DNA of 64,000 bases, taken from contig JAFIGS010000034.1 of assembly GCA_017849615.1 (NCBI GenBank), positions 124,001-188,000 on the forward strand. The letters are read 5' to 3'. This DNA comes from Pseudolabrys sp. (lineage in GTDB: Bacteria; Pseudomonadota; Alphaproteobacteria; Rhizobiales; Xanthobacteraceae). The position numbers were made by a program, and so were the translations under genes. This document shows positions 50,867-61,360 of the stretch, one piece after another. How positions within the stretch are numbered: the first letter of the stretch is position 1; each line of letters begins with the position of its first letter. The notes under the pieces were generated by a model that was not told where the DNA came from, searched no databases, and saw only the letters and a list, made by a program, of their open reading frames with translations.

Positions 50867-53800
50867 ATGATTCCGCGCCTCAAAAGCGCGCTGCCCGATT
50901 CCCTGCACTCTCGATTCATCCATGAATTGCGAGTGCGGGGATTCAAGGGCGAGCTTTCCGTCGCTCATTCCGACCGCAACGTGCTCGCCACCGACAATTC
51001 GATCTACCAATGGATGCCGCAGGCTGCGGTTTTCCCGTCATCAGTCGCTGATCTGCAGCTGATCGCCCGAGTGGCGAATGATACTGAATACCGGTCCGTC
51101 CGATTTACGCCGCGGGGCGGTGGCACCGGTACGAATGGACAATCGTTGACGGATGGCATTGTCGTCGATGTCTCCCGCAACATGAATCGCATACTGGAGA
51201 TCGACCCACAGCGCGGATGGGCGCGGGTGGAAGCCGGCGTCGTCAAGGACCAGCTGAATGCGGCCCTTCTCCCGTACGGTCTTTTTTTCGCCCCCGAACT
51301 GTCGACCTCGAATCGCGCCACCATCGGCGGAATGATCGGCACGGACGCAAGCGGTCAGGGGTCCTGCCTCTACGGGAAAACCCGGGATCACGTGCTTGAA
51401 CTGACCACGGTGCTGCTGGATGGCACCGCATGGGTCTCGTCGCCTCTGGACGACCATGCGCTCGCCGCTATTGAAATGCGTGACGATCTGGTGGGCGCGG
51501 TTCACCGAACGGTCGCCAGCGCGCACCGCGAGAACGTAGCGGCGATCGCCGCCACATTCCCGAAGTTGAATCGGTGCCTAACTGGCTATGACCTGGACCA
51601 TATTCGCAATCCAGAGGGCCTTTTTGATCTGAACGCCATCCTCTGCGGCTCGGAGGGTACGCTGGGCTTTATCGCGGAAGCCAAGTTGCGCGTTCTGCAG
51701 TTGCCCAGGGCCCGTGCACTCGTCAACGTGAGTTACGGAAGCTTTGACGCGGCCCTGCGCGATGCACCGAATCTCGTCGCCCTGAACGCCGCTTCGGTGG
51801 AAACGATGGACAGCTTGGTGTTGCAGCTGGGCCGTGGCGACAGCTCGTGGCCGAAGATCGCTTCCTGCTTCCCAAACGATCCTGATGGTTTGGCTGCCGC
51901 GCTCAATCTGGTGGAGTTTGTCGCGGACAGCGAAGCGGAACTGGACGAGCGCCTCGCGAACGTAGGGCCGGCGCTGGGCGTGTCGTCCAGCGACACGCGG
52001 CGTGGCTATGGAGTCACGCGCAGGGCGGCGGACATCAAAAACATCTGGGAGATGCGCAAGCGGGCCGCCGGCATGCTCGGCAATGTCCATGGAGATAAGC
52101 GGCCGATCCCCTTCGTCGAAGACACAGCCGTCCCACCCGAGCGCTTGGCGGATTACATCGGCGAGTTCCGGGACCTTCTCGACCGGCGCGGCTTGAAGTA
52201 TGGGATGTTCGGTCATGTCGATGCAGGCGTCCTCCATGTGCGCCCTGCCATCGACATGAAGGATCCCACGCAGGAAGTCCTGATCCGCGAAATTACGGAC
52301 GAAGTCGTCGCGCTTACCTTGAAGTATGGGGGATTGCTGTGGGGGGAGCACGGCAAGGGACTTCGATCGGAGTACGGGCCGTCCTTCTTCGGGCCGCTCT
52401 ACCCAGTGCTGCAGCGGATCAAGCGCGCATTCGACCCGGACAACCGACTCAATCCGGGAAAGATCGCGACGCCTTTCGCCGAAGAGCTTCTGAGGATCGA
52501 TGGCGTCGCCACGCGTGGCCAGCACGACCGGCAGATCGCTGCCCCATTGCGGGAAGCTTTTGGCGACACAATCAACTGCAATGGCAACGGCGCTTGCTTC
52601 AACTTCGATCCCTCGGACGCGATGTGTCCTTCCTGGAAGGCGACGCGCGACCGGCGCCATTCACCTAAAGGACGCGCTGCGTTAATGCGTGAATGGCTTC
52701 GGCTGCTGGGACCTGCGCAGCCGCACTATGCGCACTTCGTGGAGGCGCGTTGGACCGACTTCCCAAGACGCGTCTGGAACTCCCTCCGGGCGACGACGGG
52801 ACAAAGCGATTTCTCGCACGAAGTGAAGGCGGCAATGGACGGCTGTCTCGCCTGCAAATCGTGCGTCGGTCAGTGCCCGGTCAAAGTCAACGTGCCTGCC
52901 TTTCGATCGAAGTTCTTGGCGGCCTATTACTCGCGCTACCTGCGGCCGATAAAAGATTGGCTTCTTGGTCTCCTCGAAGCAGTGCTGCCGTTCCTGGCTT
53001 ATGTCCCCGGCGTCTACAACAGCTTTGTTACGAGTAAGGCGGGCGCCGCCGCGCTGCGTTCGGTTGGTCTCGTCGCCATCCCGAAACTTTCCGGAGTTCG
53101 TCCGGAAGCCATGTTGGCAAGGCGCGGCATACGGTTGGCGACTCCTGAGGCAATTCGGGGGCTTTCGACCCAAGAGCGGTCGCGAAGCGTTGTCATCGTG
53201 CAGGACGCTTTCACCAGCTACTTCGAAACCGAGCTGATCGCGGATCTTGCGCGACTGATCGAGGGACTCGGCTTCAAGGCATGGCTTGCGCCCTTTAGGC
53301 CTAACGGGAAGCCGCTCCAGGTCACCGGGCAACTCGCAAAATTCACACGGCGAGCCACCGAGAACACGGAAATGCTCGAAGTGATCGCGTCCTCCGGCGT
53401 GGTTCTCGTCGGCGTCGATCCCTCCATGACGCTCACCTACCGAACTGAGTATGTCGCGGCGCTGGGCGGCCGCGCGCCAAAGGTTCTGTTGCCGCAGGAG
53501 TGGCTCCGCACGGCGTTGATGGGACGAAAACCTGTTGCCGCCGAAGCAGGAGAGTATTTCCTGCTGCCGCATTGCACAGAGAGGACAACGGCTGCCGGTG
53601 CGGTGACAGATTGGCAAGTCGTGTTCGGAATGTTCGGCGCGAAACTCAGTGTACTTGCTAGCGGATGCTGCGGTATGGCCGGAACCTACGGCCATGACCG
53701 TTCCCACCGGGACACCTCGGAGTTAATCTATGGCCTGAGCTGGGCGTCGGTTGTTCGGAATCTGGAGTACGGCGACCGTCTTCTCGCGACCGGTTATTCA

Positions 53801-53896
53801 TGCCGATCTCAGACCATGTTAGTCGATGGCGTGCAGCTGAAGCATCCGATCCAAATTTTATGCGATCTCTCGTATAAAATCAGGCCCTTCTTCTAG
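50867..53896 (+). CDS. FAD-linked D-2-hydroxyacid dehydrogenase with Fe-S domain (YdiJ-like)
   Basis: The 1009-residue protein has an FAD-binding_4 domain (RFTPRGGGTGTNGQSLTDG, then GTDASGQGSCLYGKT), an FAD-oxidase C domain, and a C-terminal region with CLACKSCVGQCPVKVNVP for a 4Fe-4S cluster, an extra Cys-rich segment NGNGACF and a CCG-type motif (SGCCGMAGTYG). This matches YdiJ-type D-lactate/D-2-hydroxyglutarate dehydrogenases. It starts 14 bases after the dehalogenase gene, which would supply D-2-hydroxy acid. Substrate not known. Confidence 0.88.
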   Translation: MIPRLKSALPDSLHSRFIHELRVRGFKGELSVAHSDRNVLATDNSIYQWMPQAAVFPSSVADLQLIARVANDTEYRSVRFTPRGGGTGTNGQSLTDGIVVDVSRNMNRILEIDPQRGWARVEAGVVKDQLNAALLPYGLFFAPELSTSNRATIGGMIGTDASGQGSCLYGKTRDHVLELTTVLLDGTAWVSSPLDDHALAAIEMRDDLVGAVHRTVASAHRENVAAIAATFPKLNRCLTGYDLDHIRNPEGLFDLNAILCGSEGTLGFIAEAKLRVLQLPRARALVNVSYGSFDAALRDAPNLVALNAASVETMDSLVLQLGRGDSSWPKIASCFPNDPDGLAAALNLVEFVADSEAELDERLANVGPALGVSSSDTRRGYGVTRRAADIKNIWEMRKRAAGMLGNVHGDKRPIPFVEDTAVPPERLADYIGEFRDLLDRRGLKYGMFGHVDAGVLHVRPAIDMKDPTQEVLIREITDEVVALTLKYGGLLWGEHGKGLRSEYGPSFFGPLYPVLQRIKRAFDPDNRLNPGKIATPFAEELLRIDGVATRGQHDRQIAAPLREAFGDTINCNGNGACFNFDPSDAMCPSWKATRDRRHSPKGRAALMREWLRLLGPAQPHYAHFVEARWTDFPRRVWNSLRATTGQSDFSHEVKAAMDGCLACKSCVGQCPVKVNVPAFRSKFLAAYYSRYLRPIKDWLLGLLEAVLPFLAYVPGVYNSFVTSKAGAAALRSVGLVAIPKLSGVRPEAMLARRGIRLATPEAIRGLSTQERSRSVVIVQDAFTSYFETELIADLARLIEGLGFKAWLAPFRPNGKPLQVTGQLAKFTRRATENTEMLEVIASSGVVLVGVDPSMTLTYRTEYVAALGGRAPKVLLPQEWLRTALMGRKPVAAEAGEYFLLPHCTERTTAAGAVTDWQVVFGMFGAKLSVLASGCCGMAGTYGHDRSHRDTSELIYGLSWASVVRNLEYGDRLLATGYSCRSQTMLVDGVQLKHPIQILCDLSYKIRPFF

Positions 53897-54132
53897 AGAG
53901 CACGCCGCGCAGCCCGAGGCTGACCGGCCTCGCTCAGTTCGCCTGGCTGTTGCGGTAAAGTCGGCTGCTTGATGCCAGGCTGGCTTTCGACGGCGGCGAC
54001 GGAGCGCTCATCTTTCAGCGGCATGCAGACGATGGAGGGGCGGTTGGGATTGGCCGGCGCTTCGAGAAGATCGCTGACCTGCGGGAGGTTGTCCCGCAGG
54101 TCATAAGCCAAGGCGTGAGCGGCGCCGCCGGC

Positions 54133-55095
54133 TCAGTTGGTCGGCGCCTGCCAGATCGCGACGTCGAGGGTGTCGACCGTCTTCGGCAGCACGCCCTCGG
54201 CGTGGAAGGCATCGGCGATCTTCTTCTGCTCGGACAGGCCGTCTCTCGTGACGTAGCCGACCTTGTAGCTGCGGTTGGCGATGGACTCCTCAGCGATGGC
54301 AGCATCGATCTTCCAGATCTCGCCGAGAATTTTGCCGGCTTCCTTCGGATTGGCCTTCACCCACTTTCCGGTCTTGTCCAGGCTGTCATAGACCACCTTC
54401 AGGACATTGCCGTTCTTCTGCGCGTAGCTCTCCGACGCCAGGTAATAGCGCTTGTAGCTCGCCAGGCCATTGGCGCCGTCGGCCAGGACATGTGCACTGT
54501 TCTGGTGACGGGCGGTGGTCAGGAAGGGGTCCCATGCCACCCAGGCATCGACATTCCTGCTGACGAAGGCGGCACGGCCGTCGGCGGGTGTGAGAAACGC
54601 CGGTGTGATGTCCTTGGCGCTGAGTCCGGCCTTGGCGAGCGCGGCGACCAGCAGGTAGTGGCTGCCGGCGCCCTTGGTCACCGCGACCTTCTTGCCCTTG
54701 AGGTCGGCCACCGTCTTGATGGCCGAATCCGCGGGCACAAGAATGGCCTGCGCCGCGGGCGAGGGCGCCTCCTCGGCGACATAAGCCAGCTTGGCGCCGG
54801 CGGCCTGGGCGAAGATCGGGACGGTGTCCGCGACATCCGCGCTGAAGTCGATATTGCCCGTATTCAATGCCTCGAGCTGCGGCAGGCCGCTGGTGAATTC
54901 GTGCCAGGTGATGCTGACGCCGAGCGGCGCCAGCGACTTCTCCAGTTCGCCGTTGGTCTTGAGGAGCGCGATCAGCGTGGAGGAGCGCTGATAGCCGATG
55001 CGCAACGTCTTGGCGTCCTGCGCGGCGGCGACGCCGGTCGCAAGGATGACCGGCACCATTGCGAGCGCGAGGCGACGGGTCATGCTGAACGTCAT
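54133..55095 (-). CDS. ssuA: Aliphatic sulfonate/nitrate-type ABC binding protein (SsuA-like)
   Basis: The 320-residue protein has a signal peptide (cleaved near AAA-Q). It has an LRIGYQRSSTLIALLKTNGE start, LEALNTGNIDFSADVADTVP, VADLKGKKVAVTKGAGSHYLL and NVDAWVAWDPFL, all SsuA landmarks. It is related to the 57039 product but clearly different. It lies in opposite orientation to the main ssu operon and is followed by a flavin-reductase gene upstream on the same strand. Confidence 0.88.
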   Translation of the reverse strand: MTFSMTRRLALAMVPVILATGVAAAQDAKTLRIGYQRSSTLIALLKTNGELEKSLAPLGVSITWHEFTSGLPQLEALNTGNIDFSADVADTVPIFAQAAGAKLAYVAEEAPSPAAQAILVPADSAIKTVADLKGKKVAVTKGAGSHYLLVAALAKAGLSAKDITPAFLTPADGRAAFVSRNVDAWVAWDPFLTTARHQNSAHVLADGANGLASYKRYYLASESYAQKNGNVLKVVYDSLDKTGKWVKANPKEAGKILGEIWKIDAAIAEESIANRSYKVGYVTRDGLSEQKKIADAFHAEGVLPKTVDTLDVAIWQAPTN

Positions 55096-55114
55096 GGTAA
55101 TTCGTCCTTTCAGG

Positions 55115-55666
55115 TTATGGCGTAAACTCGCCGGACTGTCCGATGCTGAAGAAGGCGCGGCGCCAGTGTCCGAGTGCGTCGCCGTTCTCGTCGGCCCGCA
55201 CGGCCACCACGCGACCGATCAGAATTGAATGCGTATGCCGCTCGATGCTGTCTTCGATCTCGCAATCGAGGCTGGCCAGCGCGTCGACGAGCACAGGCGC
55301 GCCGGAAACCAGTGTCGTCCAGTTGCCTTCCTCGAAACGCTCGACACCGTTGATGCCGGTCTGTCCGGAAAAGCGTTTGGCGAGGGGTTCTTGAGATGCG
55401 CGAAGGATGTTGGCGCTGAAATGTCCGTAACGCCTGAGCGCCGGCGCGATCGACGAAGCGTTTGCGATGGCCACCAGCACGGTAGGTGGCTCTACCGAGA
55501 ATGACGTCAGCGAGGAGACGACGATGCCGGCGCGATGGAGGCCGCTGCCTGCCGCGATGATGCTGACGCCGCCAGCCAACTGCCGCATCGCCGACCGAAA
55601 CGCATCCTGCCCGGCGCTGTCTCGCGCGGAGAGATCGATAGTGCTGCCGTCGGTAATCACGTTCAC
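55115..55666 (-). CDS. Flavin reductase (FMN-binding, SsuE/HpaC-like)
   Basis: The 183-residue protein contains AFRSAMRQLAGGVSIIAAG, the GIVVSSLTSFSVEPPTVLVAI core and SANILRASQEPLAKRFSG, the pattern of flavin reductase-like domains (NAD(P)H:FMN). It probably supplies FMNH2 to the SsuD-type monooxygenase encoded at 57983. It begins 80 bases from the divergent Old Yellow Enzyme gene. Confidence 0.88.
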   Translation of the reverse strand: MNVITDGSTIDLSARDSAGQDAFRSAMRQLAGGVSIIAAGSGLHRAGIVVSSLTSFSVEPPTVLVAIANASSIAPALRRYGHFSANILRASQEPLAKRFSGQTGINGVERFEEGNWTTLVSGAPVLVDALASLDCEIEDSIERHTHSILIGRVVAVRADENGDALGHWRRAFFSIGQSGEFTP

Positions 55667-55746
55667 GTCATTCGTCCGTCATGCGCTGCTTGAACTTGTA
55701 GACTGAGAGCATAGATTTTTCTCGCTCTAATCCAGCCCATGAAGGT

Positions 55747-56853
55747 ATGACGATGCTTGAAAAATCCAACAGAAAATTGTTCGAGCCCTATCAGTTTGGA
55801 AAGATCACATTGCGAAATCGCATCGTCATGGCACCGTTGACGCGCAACAGGGCTTCCAAAGGGAATATTCCGTCACCGCTCTCGGTCGAGTATTACGCTC
55901 AGCGCGCATCCGCCGGTCTGATCGTGACGGAAGCGACGCAGATCATGGCCGAGGGCCAGGGTTATGAAGCGACGCCCGGCATTCACTCGCGCGAGCAGAT
56001 CGAAGGCTGGAAGAAGGTGACGCAGGCCGTGCATGCCAAGGGCGGGCGCATCGTCGTGCAGCTCTGGCACGTAGGCCGCGTGTCGCATGTCGATCTGCAA
56101 CCGAACGGGCAGGCGCCGGTGGCGCCATCGGCGATCCGGGCGAAGACAAAAACCTTTCTCAACGGCGAGTTTGCCGATGTGTCCGAGCCGCGCGCGCTGC
56201 GCCGCGACGAGTTGCCGGGCATCGTCGCGGCCTACCGACAGGCGGCGAAGAACGCTGTGGAGGCGGGCTTCGACGGCGTCGAGATTCATGGCGCCAACGG
56301 CTATTTGCTCGATCAGTTCCTGCGCGACTCCAGCAACAAGCGCGGCGACGATTACGGCGGTTCGATCGAAAATCGCGCGCGTCTGACGCTGGAGGTTGCG
56401 AGAGCCGTTGTCGATGAAATCGGCTCCGAGCGCACGGGCATCCGCATTTCGCCGGTCACGCCCGCCAATGATGTCTCCGACAGCAAGCCGCAGGATCTGT
56501 TCAACTACCTCGTGACGGAGCTGGACCGCATCGGCCTGCTGTTCATTCACGTTATCGAAGGCGCCACCGGCGGCGCGCGCGATAATCTGCCGTTCGATTA
56601 TGCCGAATTGCGCAAGCGGTTCCGCGGCACCTACATCGGCAATAACGGTTATACGCTCGACCTGGCGAACGAGGCCCTCGCTGCGGGCCGCGCCGATCTC
56701 GTCGCTTTCGGCAAGCTGTTTATTTCAAATCCAGATCTCGTGGAGCGGCTGCGTCGAAACGCGCCGCTGGCGTCGCCCGACAAGGCGACGTTCTACGGCG
56801 GCAATGAAAAAGGCTACACCGACTATCCAGCCCTCGAGGCCTCCGCCGCCTGA
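55747..56853 (+). CDS. nemA: Old Yellow Enzyme family alkene reductase
   Basis: The 368-residue FMN enzyme has MAPLTRNRA, EATQIMAEG, QLWHVGRVSH, EIHGANGYLLDQFLRDSSNK and DDYGGSIENRARL. The HGAN pair binds substrate carbonyl or nitro groups. Two ATG codons (55747 and 55753) are possible. It fits as a reducer of activated alkenes or nitro compounds. Its place among sulfonate genes may be a shared sulfur-limitation response or chance. Confidence 0.9.
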   Translation: MTMLEKSNRKLFEPYQFGKITLRNRIVMAPLTRNRASKGNIPSPLSVEYYAQRASAGLIVTEATQIMAEGQGYEATPGIHSREQIEGWKKVTQAVHAKGGRIVVQLWHVGRVSHVDLQPNGQAPVAPSAIRAKTKTFLNGEFADVSEPRALRRDELPGIVAAYRQAAKNAVEAGFDGVEIHGANGYLLDQFLRDSSNKRGDDYGGSIENRARLTLEVARAVVDEIGSERTGIRISPVTPANDVSDSKPQDLFNYLVTELDRIGLLFIHVIEGATGGARDNLPFDYAELRKRFRGTYIGNNGYTLDLANEALAAGRADLVAFGKLFISNPDLVERLRRNAPLASPDKATFYGGNEKGYTDYPALEASAA

Positions 56854-57038
56854 TCGGACGATTTGTCTCAAGATCTCGGTGAAGCGAAGCATCATTTTCC
56901 CGCGACAGCATGCGGGAGAGAGTTTGCATCGCTTCCCGGGCATCTTTGGTTTTCCATTTCATCGACAAAACCGGCTTCTTTGCCGACATTCGTCCCTCTG
57001 CCCGAACTTGTCACGAACGGGCGTATGGAGAGGATGCC

Positions 57039-57986
57039 ATGTCGATCGGCAGGTTCGTGTTCCGTAGCGTGATTGTCGCCGCTTTGGCGCTCGCCGTTAT
57101 CGGCGGCGGGGCTCAGGCCAGCGACCAGGTCGTACGCATCGGTTTTCAGAAATACGGCAAGCTCGTTCTGCTCAAAAGCAAAGGCTCGCTCGAAGGCAAG
57201 CTGAAGGACATCGGCTACGCCGTCGAGTGGAAGGAGTTTCCCGCCGGTCCGCAGATGCTGGAAGCGCTCAATGTCGGCGCCATCGACTTCGGCAACACCG
57301 GCGAAACGCCGCCGATCTTCGCGCAGGCAGCCGGCGCCCCGCTCGTGTACTTCGCCTATGAGCCGCCGGCGCCGAAAGGCGAGGCGATTCTCGTGCCGGA
57401 GAACAGCCCGATCAAGTCAGTCGCCGAACTGAAGGGCAAGAAAGTAGCCCTGAACAAAGGCTCCAATGTTCACTTTCTGCTGGTCGAGGCCCTGAAGAAG
57501 GCAGGCGTCAATTACGCCGATATCACGCCGGTCTTCCTTGCGCCGGCCGATGCGCGCGCTGCATTCGAGCGCGGCGCGGTCGATGCCTGGGTGATCTGGG
57601 ACCCCTTCCAGGCCGCCGCCGAAAAGTCGATCAAGGCGCGTGAACTGGTCAATGCCGAAGGCCTGGTGCCGAACTATCAGTTCTATCTCGCCTCGCGAAA
57701 GGCGCTGGACGATCACGCCAAGGCGCTTGACGTCGTTCTGACCCAACTGCGAGAGGTCGATGACTGGGCCAAGGGCGACATCGATGGTGTGGCGGCCCAG
57801 CTCAGCCCGTCGATTGGCATTCCCGCGGACGTCCTCACGGTGGCGCTGAAGCGCCAGTCCTATGGCATCCGGCCGATCGACGCGAAGGTGATCGCCGACC
57901 AGCAGAAGCTCGCCGACGTGTTCTTCGGCCTCGGCCTCATTCCGAAGGCATTGAAGATCACGGATGCCGTGAGGTCGGGGTCATGA
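57039..57986 (+). CDS. ssuA: Sulfonate ABC transporter binding protein
   Basis: The 315-residue protein has a signal peptide (cleaved near AQA-S) and SsuA landmarks: [38 protein letters not shown] and [19 protein letters not shown], with a DAWVIWDPF motif. GGAGAGG precedes the ATG at 57039; the ORF extends upstream to 56910 but without RBS. The stop overlaps ssuD (ATGA). Confidence 0.92.
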   Translation: MSIGRFVFRSVIVAALALAVIGGGAQASDQVVRIGFQKYGKLVLLKSKGSLEGKLKDIGYAVEWKEFPAGPQMLEALNVGAIDFGNTGETPPIFAQAAGAPLVYFAYEPPAPKGEAILVPENSPIKSVAELKGKKVALNKGSNVHFLLVEALKKAGVNYADITPVFLAPADARAAFERGAVDAWVIWDPFQAAAEKSIKARELVNAEGLVPNYQFYLASRKALDDHAKALDVVLTQLREVDDWAKGDIDGVAAQLSPSIGIPADVLTVALKRQSYGIRPIDAKVIADQQKLADVFFGLGLIPKALKITDAVRSGS

Positions 57987-59152
57987 CGGTTACGAAAGCC
58001 CAGGCAGCGAACGTCCTTTGGTTTCTCCCCACGCACGGCGACGGACGTTACCTAGCGACGCAGGAAGGCGGCCGTCAGGTTGACTTCCGCTACCTGCGCC
58101 AGATCGCGCAGGCCGCCGACGATCTCGGCTATTTCGGCGTTCTGCTGCCGACCGGCCGCAGTTGCGAGGACTCCTGGGTGGTCGCCTCGGCGGTCGCGCC
58201 GCAGACCGAGAAGCTGCGCTATCTCGTGGCCGTGCGGCCCGGATTGCAATCGCCGGCCGTGGCGGCGCGCATGACGGCGACGCTCGACCGCGTGACCGGC
58301 GGGCGCCTGCTTATCAATGTCGTGACCGGCGGCGATCCCGCGGAGAACAAGGGCGACGGCATCTTCCTGCCGCATGACGAGCGTTACGAGGTCACGCGCG
58401 AGTTCCTTCTGGTTTACAAGGATCTGCTCGCCGGCAAGACCGTCAACTTTACCGGCAAGCACATCCGCATCGAGGATGGACGCCTGTTGTTCGAGCCGGT
58501 GCAGGCGCCGCATCCGCCGCTGTATTTCGGCGGATCGTCCGGCGCGGGCACGGCGGTCGCCGCCGAAATCATCGACAAGTATCTGACCTGGGGCGAGCCG
58601 CCGGCCGCGGTAGCCGTAAAGGTGAAAGGTGTCGCGGCAGAAGCACAGGCGCGCGGCCGCAAGCTGTCCTTCGGCATTCGCCTCCACGTCATCGTGCGCG
58701 AGACCAATGAGAAGGCCTGGGCGGCGGCGAACGACCTCATTCGTTATGTCGACGATGCCGCGATCGCCAAGGCGCAGGCCGCGTTCGGCAAGATGGACTC
58801 GATCGGGCAGCGGCGCATGGCCGAACTGCATGGCGGGCGTCGTGACAAGCTCGAAGTGAGTCCCAATTTGTGGGCCGGCGTCGGTCTGGTGCGCGGCGGC
58901 GCCGGCACGGCGCTGGTTGGCGATCCGCAGACGGTTGCGGCCCGCATCAAGGAATACATGGACGTCGGCGTCGATACCTTCATCATGTCCGGCTATCCGC
59001 ACCTCGAAGAAGCGTACCGCTTCGCCGAGCTCGTTTTCCCGCTGCTGCCGCTCGCGCATCAGACGCGCTTCGGCAAGGCTTACAATGGCGGCCCGTTCGG
59101 CGAGATCATCGGCAATCACTTCCTGCCGGCCAAGCAGGCGTCGTCGTCATGA
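57983..59152 (+). CDS. ssuD: FMNH2-dependent alkanesulfonate monooxygenase
   Basis: The 389-residue luciferase-fold enzyme releases sulfite from alkanesulfonates. It has [17 protein letters not shown], the [15 protein letters not shown] motif and FGGSSGAG. It is longer than the minimum family length and shows no gaps. The start and stop overlap neighbours (ATGA in both), marking a tight ssuADC operon. FMNH2 probably comes from the reductase at 55115. Confidence 0.93.
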   Translation: MTVTKAQAANVLWFLPTHGDGRYLATQEGGRQVDFRYLRQIAQAADDLGYFGVLLPTGRSCEDSWVVASAVAPQTEKLRYLVAVRPGLQSPAVAARMTATLDRVTGGRLLINVVTGGDPAENKGDGIFLPHDERYEVTREFLLVYKDLLAGKTVNFTGKHIRIEDGRLLFEPVQAPHPPLYFGGSSGAGTAVAAEIIDKYLTWGEPPAAVAVKVKGVAAEAQARGRKLSFGIRLHVIVRETNEKAWAAANDLIRYVDDAAIAKAQAAFGKMDSIGQRRMAELHGGRRDKLEVSPNLWAGVGLVRGGAGTALVGDPQTVAARIKEYMDVGVDTFIMSGYPHLEEAYRFAELVFPLLPLAHQTRFGKAYNGGPFGEIIGNHFLPAKQASSS

Positions 59153-59931
59153 GCGCGAAGCGTGCGGCGTTCGACCTCAAGAATCTGACCCAGTGGATCC
59201 TGCCGGTCGCGATCATCGCGATCTGGCAGCTCTTGTCGTCGGTCGGCTTCATTCCGGAGCGCGTTCTGCCGTCGCCGGCCGCGGTCGTCCTCGCCGGCTG
59301 GAAGCTGTTGCTCAGCGGCGAACTGCTCACCAATATGTGGGTCAGCTTCCGCCGCGCCATCATCGGTCTCGTCATCGGAGGCGGCATCGGCTTTTCGCTG
59401 GGGCTGGCGAATGGCCTGTCGCGGCGCTCGGAACGGGTGCTCGACAGCACGCTGCAAATGGTGCGCAACATTCCGCACCTGGCCATGATTCCGCTGGTCA
59501 TTCTTTGGTTCGGCATCGACGAGACCGCAAAGATATTTCTCGTGGCGGTCGGCGTGTTCTTCCCGATCTACATCAACACCCAGCACGGCATTCGCAACGT
59601 CGATGCTCAGCTTGTCGAGATGGGCCACACCTACGGCATGACGCCGGCCGAATTGTTCTGGCGAGTCTATTTGCCGGGCGCCTTGCCGTCGATCTTCGTC
59701 GGTTTGCGCTACGCCCTCGGCATCATGTGGCTGACGCTGATCGTCGCCGAAACGATCGCGGCCTCGTCGGGCATCGGCTACATGGCGATGCAGGCACGCG
59801 AATTCCTGCTCGTCGATATCGTCGTGCTCAGCATCGTCATCTATGCGCTGCTCGGCAAGCTCGCCGACTCGCTGGCGCGTCTTCTCGAACGCGCGTGCCT
59901 GTCGTGGCATCCGGCGTTCCAACGCAACTAG
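59149..59931 (+). CDS. ssuC: Sulfonate ABC transporter permease
   Basis: The 260-residue protein has six membrane segments and the EAA-type loop typical of binding-protein-dependent permeases ([21 protein letters not shown], then [17 protein letters not shown]). The ATG at 59149 overlaps the ssuD stop. It pairs with SsuB nine bases downstream. Confidence 0.92.
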   Translation: MSAKRAAFDLKNLTQWILPVAIIAIWQLLSSVGFIPERVLPSPAAVVLAGWKLLLSGELLTNMWVSFRRAIIGLVIGGGIGFSLGLANGLSRRSERVLDSTLQMVRNIPHLAMIPLVILWFGIDETAKIFLVAVGVFFPIYINTQHGIRNVDAQLVEMGHTYGMTPAELFWRVYLPGALPSIFVGLRYALGIMWLTLIVAETIAASSGIGYMAMQAREFLLVDIVVLSIVIYALLGKLADSLARLLERACLSWHPAFQRN

Positions 59932-59939
59932 GCCATGCC

Positions 59940-60758
59940 ATGAACACCCGTGTCGAAATCCCGTCGATTCAGCGCGAGACGCTCAAGCCTGCGGCGCGGC
60001 CGATTGCCGGCCTGCCGATCCAGGTCGAGGGTCTGAAGAAGTCGTTCGGCGACAACGAAGTGCTGCGTGGGCTCGAATTCGAGATCAATGCCGGCGAATT
60101 CATCGCCATTGTCGGCCGCAGCGGCTGCGGCAAGAGCACACTCCTGCGCCTGCTGGTCGGCCTCGATGCGGCGACCGGCGGCTCGTTCCGCATCGGCGAC
60201 GACGAGCCCAACGCGGTTGATCGCGATCAGGTGCGGGTCATGTTCCAGGAGCCGCGGCTGCTGCCCTGGGCCTCGGTGCTGGCGAATGTCGAGGTGGGCC
60301 TCGGCGCGCAGCGCCGCTCGCCGGACGGGCGCCGCCGTGCGCTCGACACGTTGCAGCGTGTCGGTCTGCTGGAGCGCCGTGCCGAATGGCCGTCCGTGCT
60401 GTCCGGCGGGCAGAAGCAGCGCGTCGCGCTGTCGCGGGCGCTGGTCAGCCGTCCGCGCGTACTCGCTTTCGACGAGCCTCTGGGCGCACTCGATGCGCTC
60501 ACCCGCATTTCGATGCAGCGGCTGCTGGAGCAGGTCTGGGCCGATCAGGGCTTCACTGCCCTGCTGGTGACGCACGACGTCGCCGAAGCCGTGACGCTGG
60601 CCGACCGGGTGCTGGTGATCGAGGACGGCCGCATCTCGCTCGACCTGCGCATCGATTTGCCGCGGCCGCGCGAGCGCGGCTCAGCCGATGTGGCGGCGCT
60701 TGAAGGGCGCATCCTGCGCGAGCTGTTCAAGAACGCCCGCGCCGGCGACGACGCCTGA
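59940..60758 (+). CDS. ssuB: Sulfonate ABC transporter ATP-binding protein
   Basis: The 272-residue ATPase has Walker [11 protein letters not shown]-loop [14 protein letters not shown], signature [15 protein letters not shown], Walker [13 protein letters not shown] and H-loop [10 protein letters not shown] 25-residue N-terminal extension precedes the core. It ends with the next start (TGATG). Confidence 0.94.
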   Translation: MNTRVEIPSIQRETLKPAARPIAGLPIQVEGLKKSFGDNEVLRGLEFEINAGEFIAIVGRSGCGKSTLLRLLVGLDAATGGSFRIGDDEPNAVDRDQVRVMFQEPRLLPWASVLANVEVGLGAQRRSPDGRRRALDTLQRVGLLERRAEWPSVLSGGQKQRVALSRALVSRPRVLAFDEPLGALDALTRISMQRLLEQVWADQGFTALLVTHDVAEAVTLADRVLVIEDGRISLDLRIDLPRPRERGSADVAALEGRILRELFKNARAGDDA

Positions 60759-61126
60759 TGGGAGGCCGTGGATTCGCCATGACCAGTCCGACGCTTGATT
60801 CGGCCGACGACCGGGATCGCTTCGCCAGCGTCCGCGAAGCCGATTTTGATCGCCGCGACGCGGAAAACATCGTTGGCCCCGTCGCCGGCCTCGCCTGGCT
60901 GGCGATGGCGGGCGTGGCTTATCTCTCGCCCGCACATTTCGGCGTTGGCGCGGGCTGGGCGCAGGTCCTCATCGTCGTCTTCGGTCTTGTCGGCTTGCTG
61001 TTGCTCGCCGGCAGCGCCGGCCCAAGAGCCCTGGCCGGCAAGGTGAAGCGCGCGGCGCCGTGGTTCCTGTTTATCGTGCTGGCCGTTGAGATCTGGCTGA
61101 TCGGGCCGGTCAAGGCACCGCTCTGA
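60758..61126 (+). CDS. Small membrane protein of unknown function
   Basis: The ORF of 122 residues (or 115 from the ATG at 60779) has three hydrophobic segments (about 42-57, 68-84 and 101-118) and a charged N terminus. It overlaps ssuB (TGATG) and may belong to the ssu operon, but there is no evidence for a sulfur role. GGGAGG lies 13 bases from the second ATG. Confidence 0.6.
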   Translation: MGGRGFAMTSPTLDSADDRDRFASVREADFDRRDAENIVGPVAGLAWLAMAGVAYLSPAHFGVGAGWAQVLIVVFGLVGLLLLAGSAGPRALAGKVKRAAPWFLFIVLAVEIWLIGPVKAPL

Positions 61127-61141
61127 CCGGCCGCAGAACAA

Positions 61142-61360
61142 CTAACCCGTCAATCTGAACCAGTCGTTGGCGGGACTGCGTTTGCGGTCCTGTTTGGCAT
61201 GGTCACGCGCGGCAGCCTCTGCGGCACGCGCCGAGGCGAATTGACGGCCTTCGAGCGCGTCAAACCGGCGATTGGACGAGAAGAACTGAAACTGCTGGCC
61301 ATGGCGCACAACGATGCCGGCCGTCTCGGATTGCACTTCAATGATGTAAGCCTGGGACAT
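61142..61360 (-). CDS. Small conserved hypothetical protein
   Basis: The 72-residue soluble protein reads MSQAYIIEVQSETAGIVVRHG, then QFQFFSSNRRFDALEGRQF and ARAAEAAARDHA. Proteins like this occur in Bradyrhizobium and related genera without known function. It lies between the ssu operon and the cys operon on the minus strand, with a short Ala/Arg-rich helix at the C terminus. Confidence 0.6.
   Translation of the reverse strand: MSQAYIIEVQSETAGIVVRHGQQFQFFSSNRRFDALEGRQFASARAAEAAARDHAKQDRKRSPANDWFRLTG

Noticed and set aside
53893-54111. 72-residue minus-strand open frame between the dehydrogenase and ssuA genes
   Set aside because: No RBS, overlaps the stop of the plus-strand gene and has no recognised relative.
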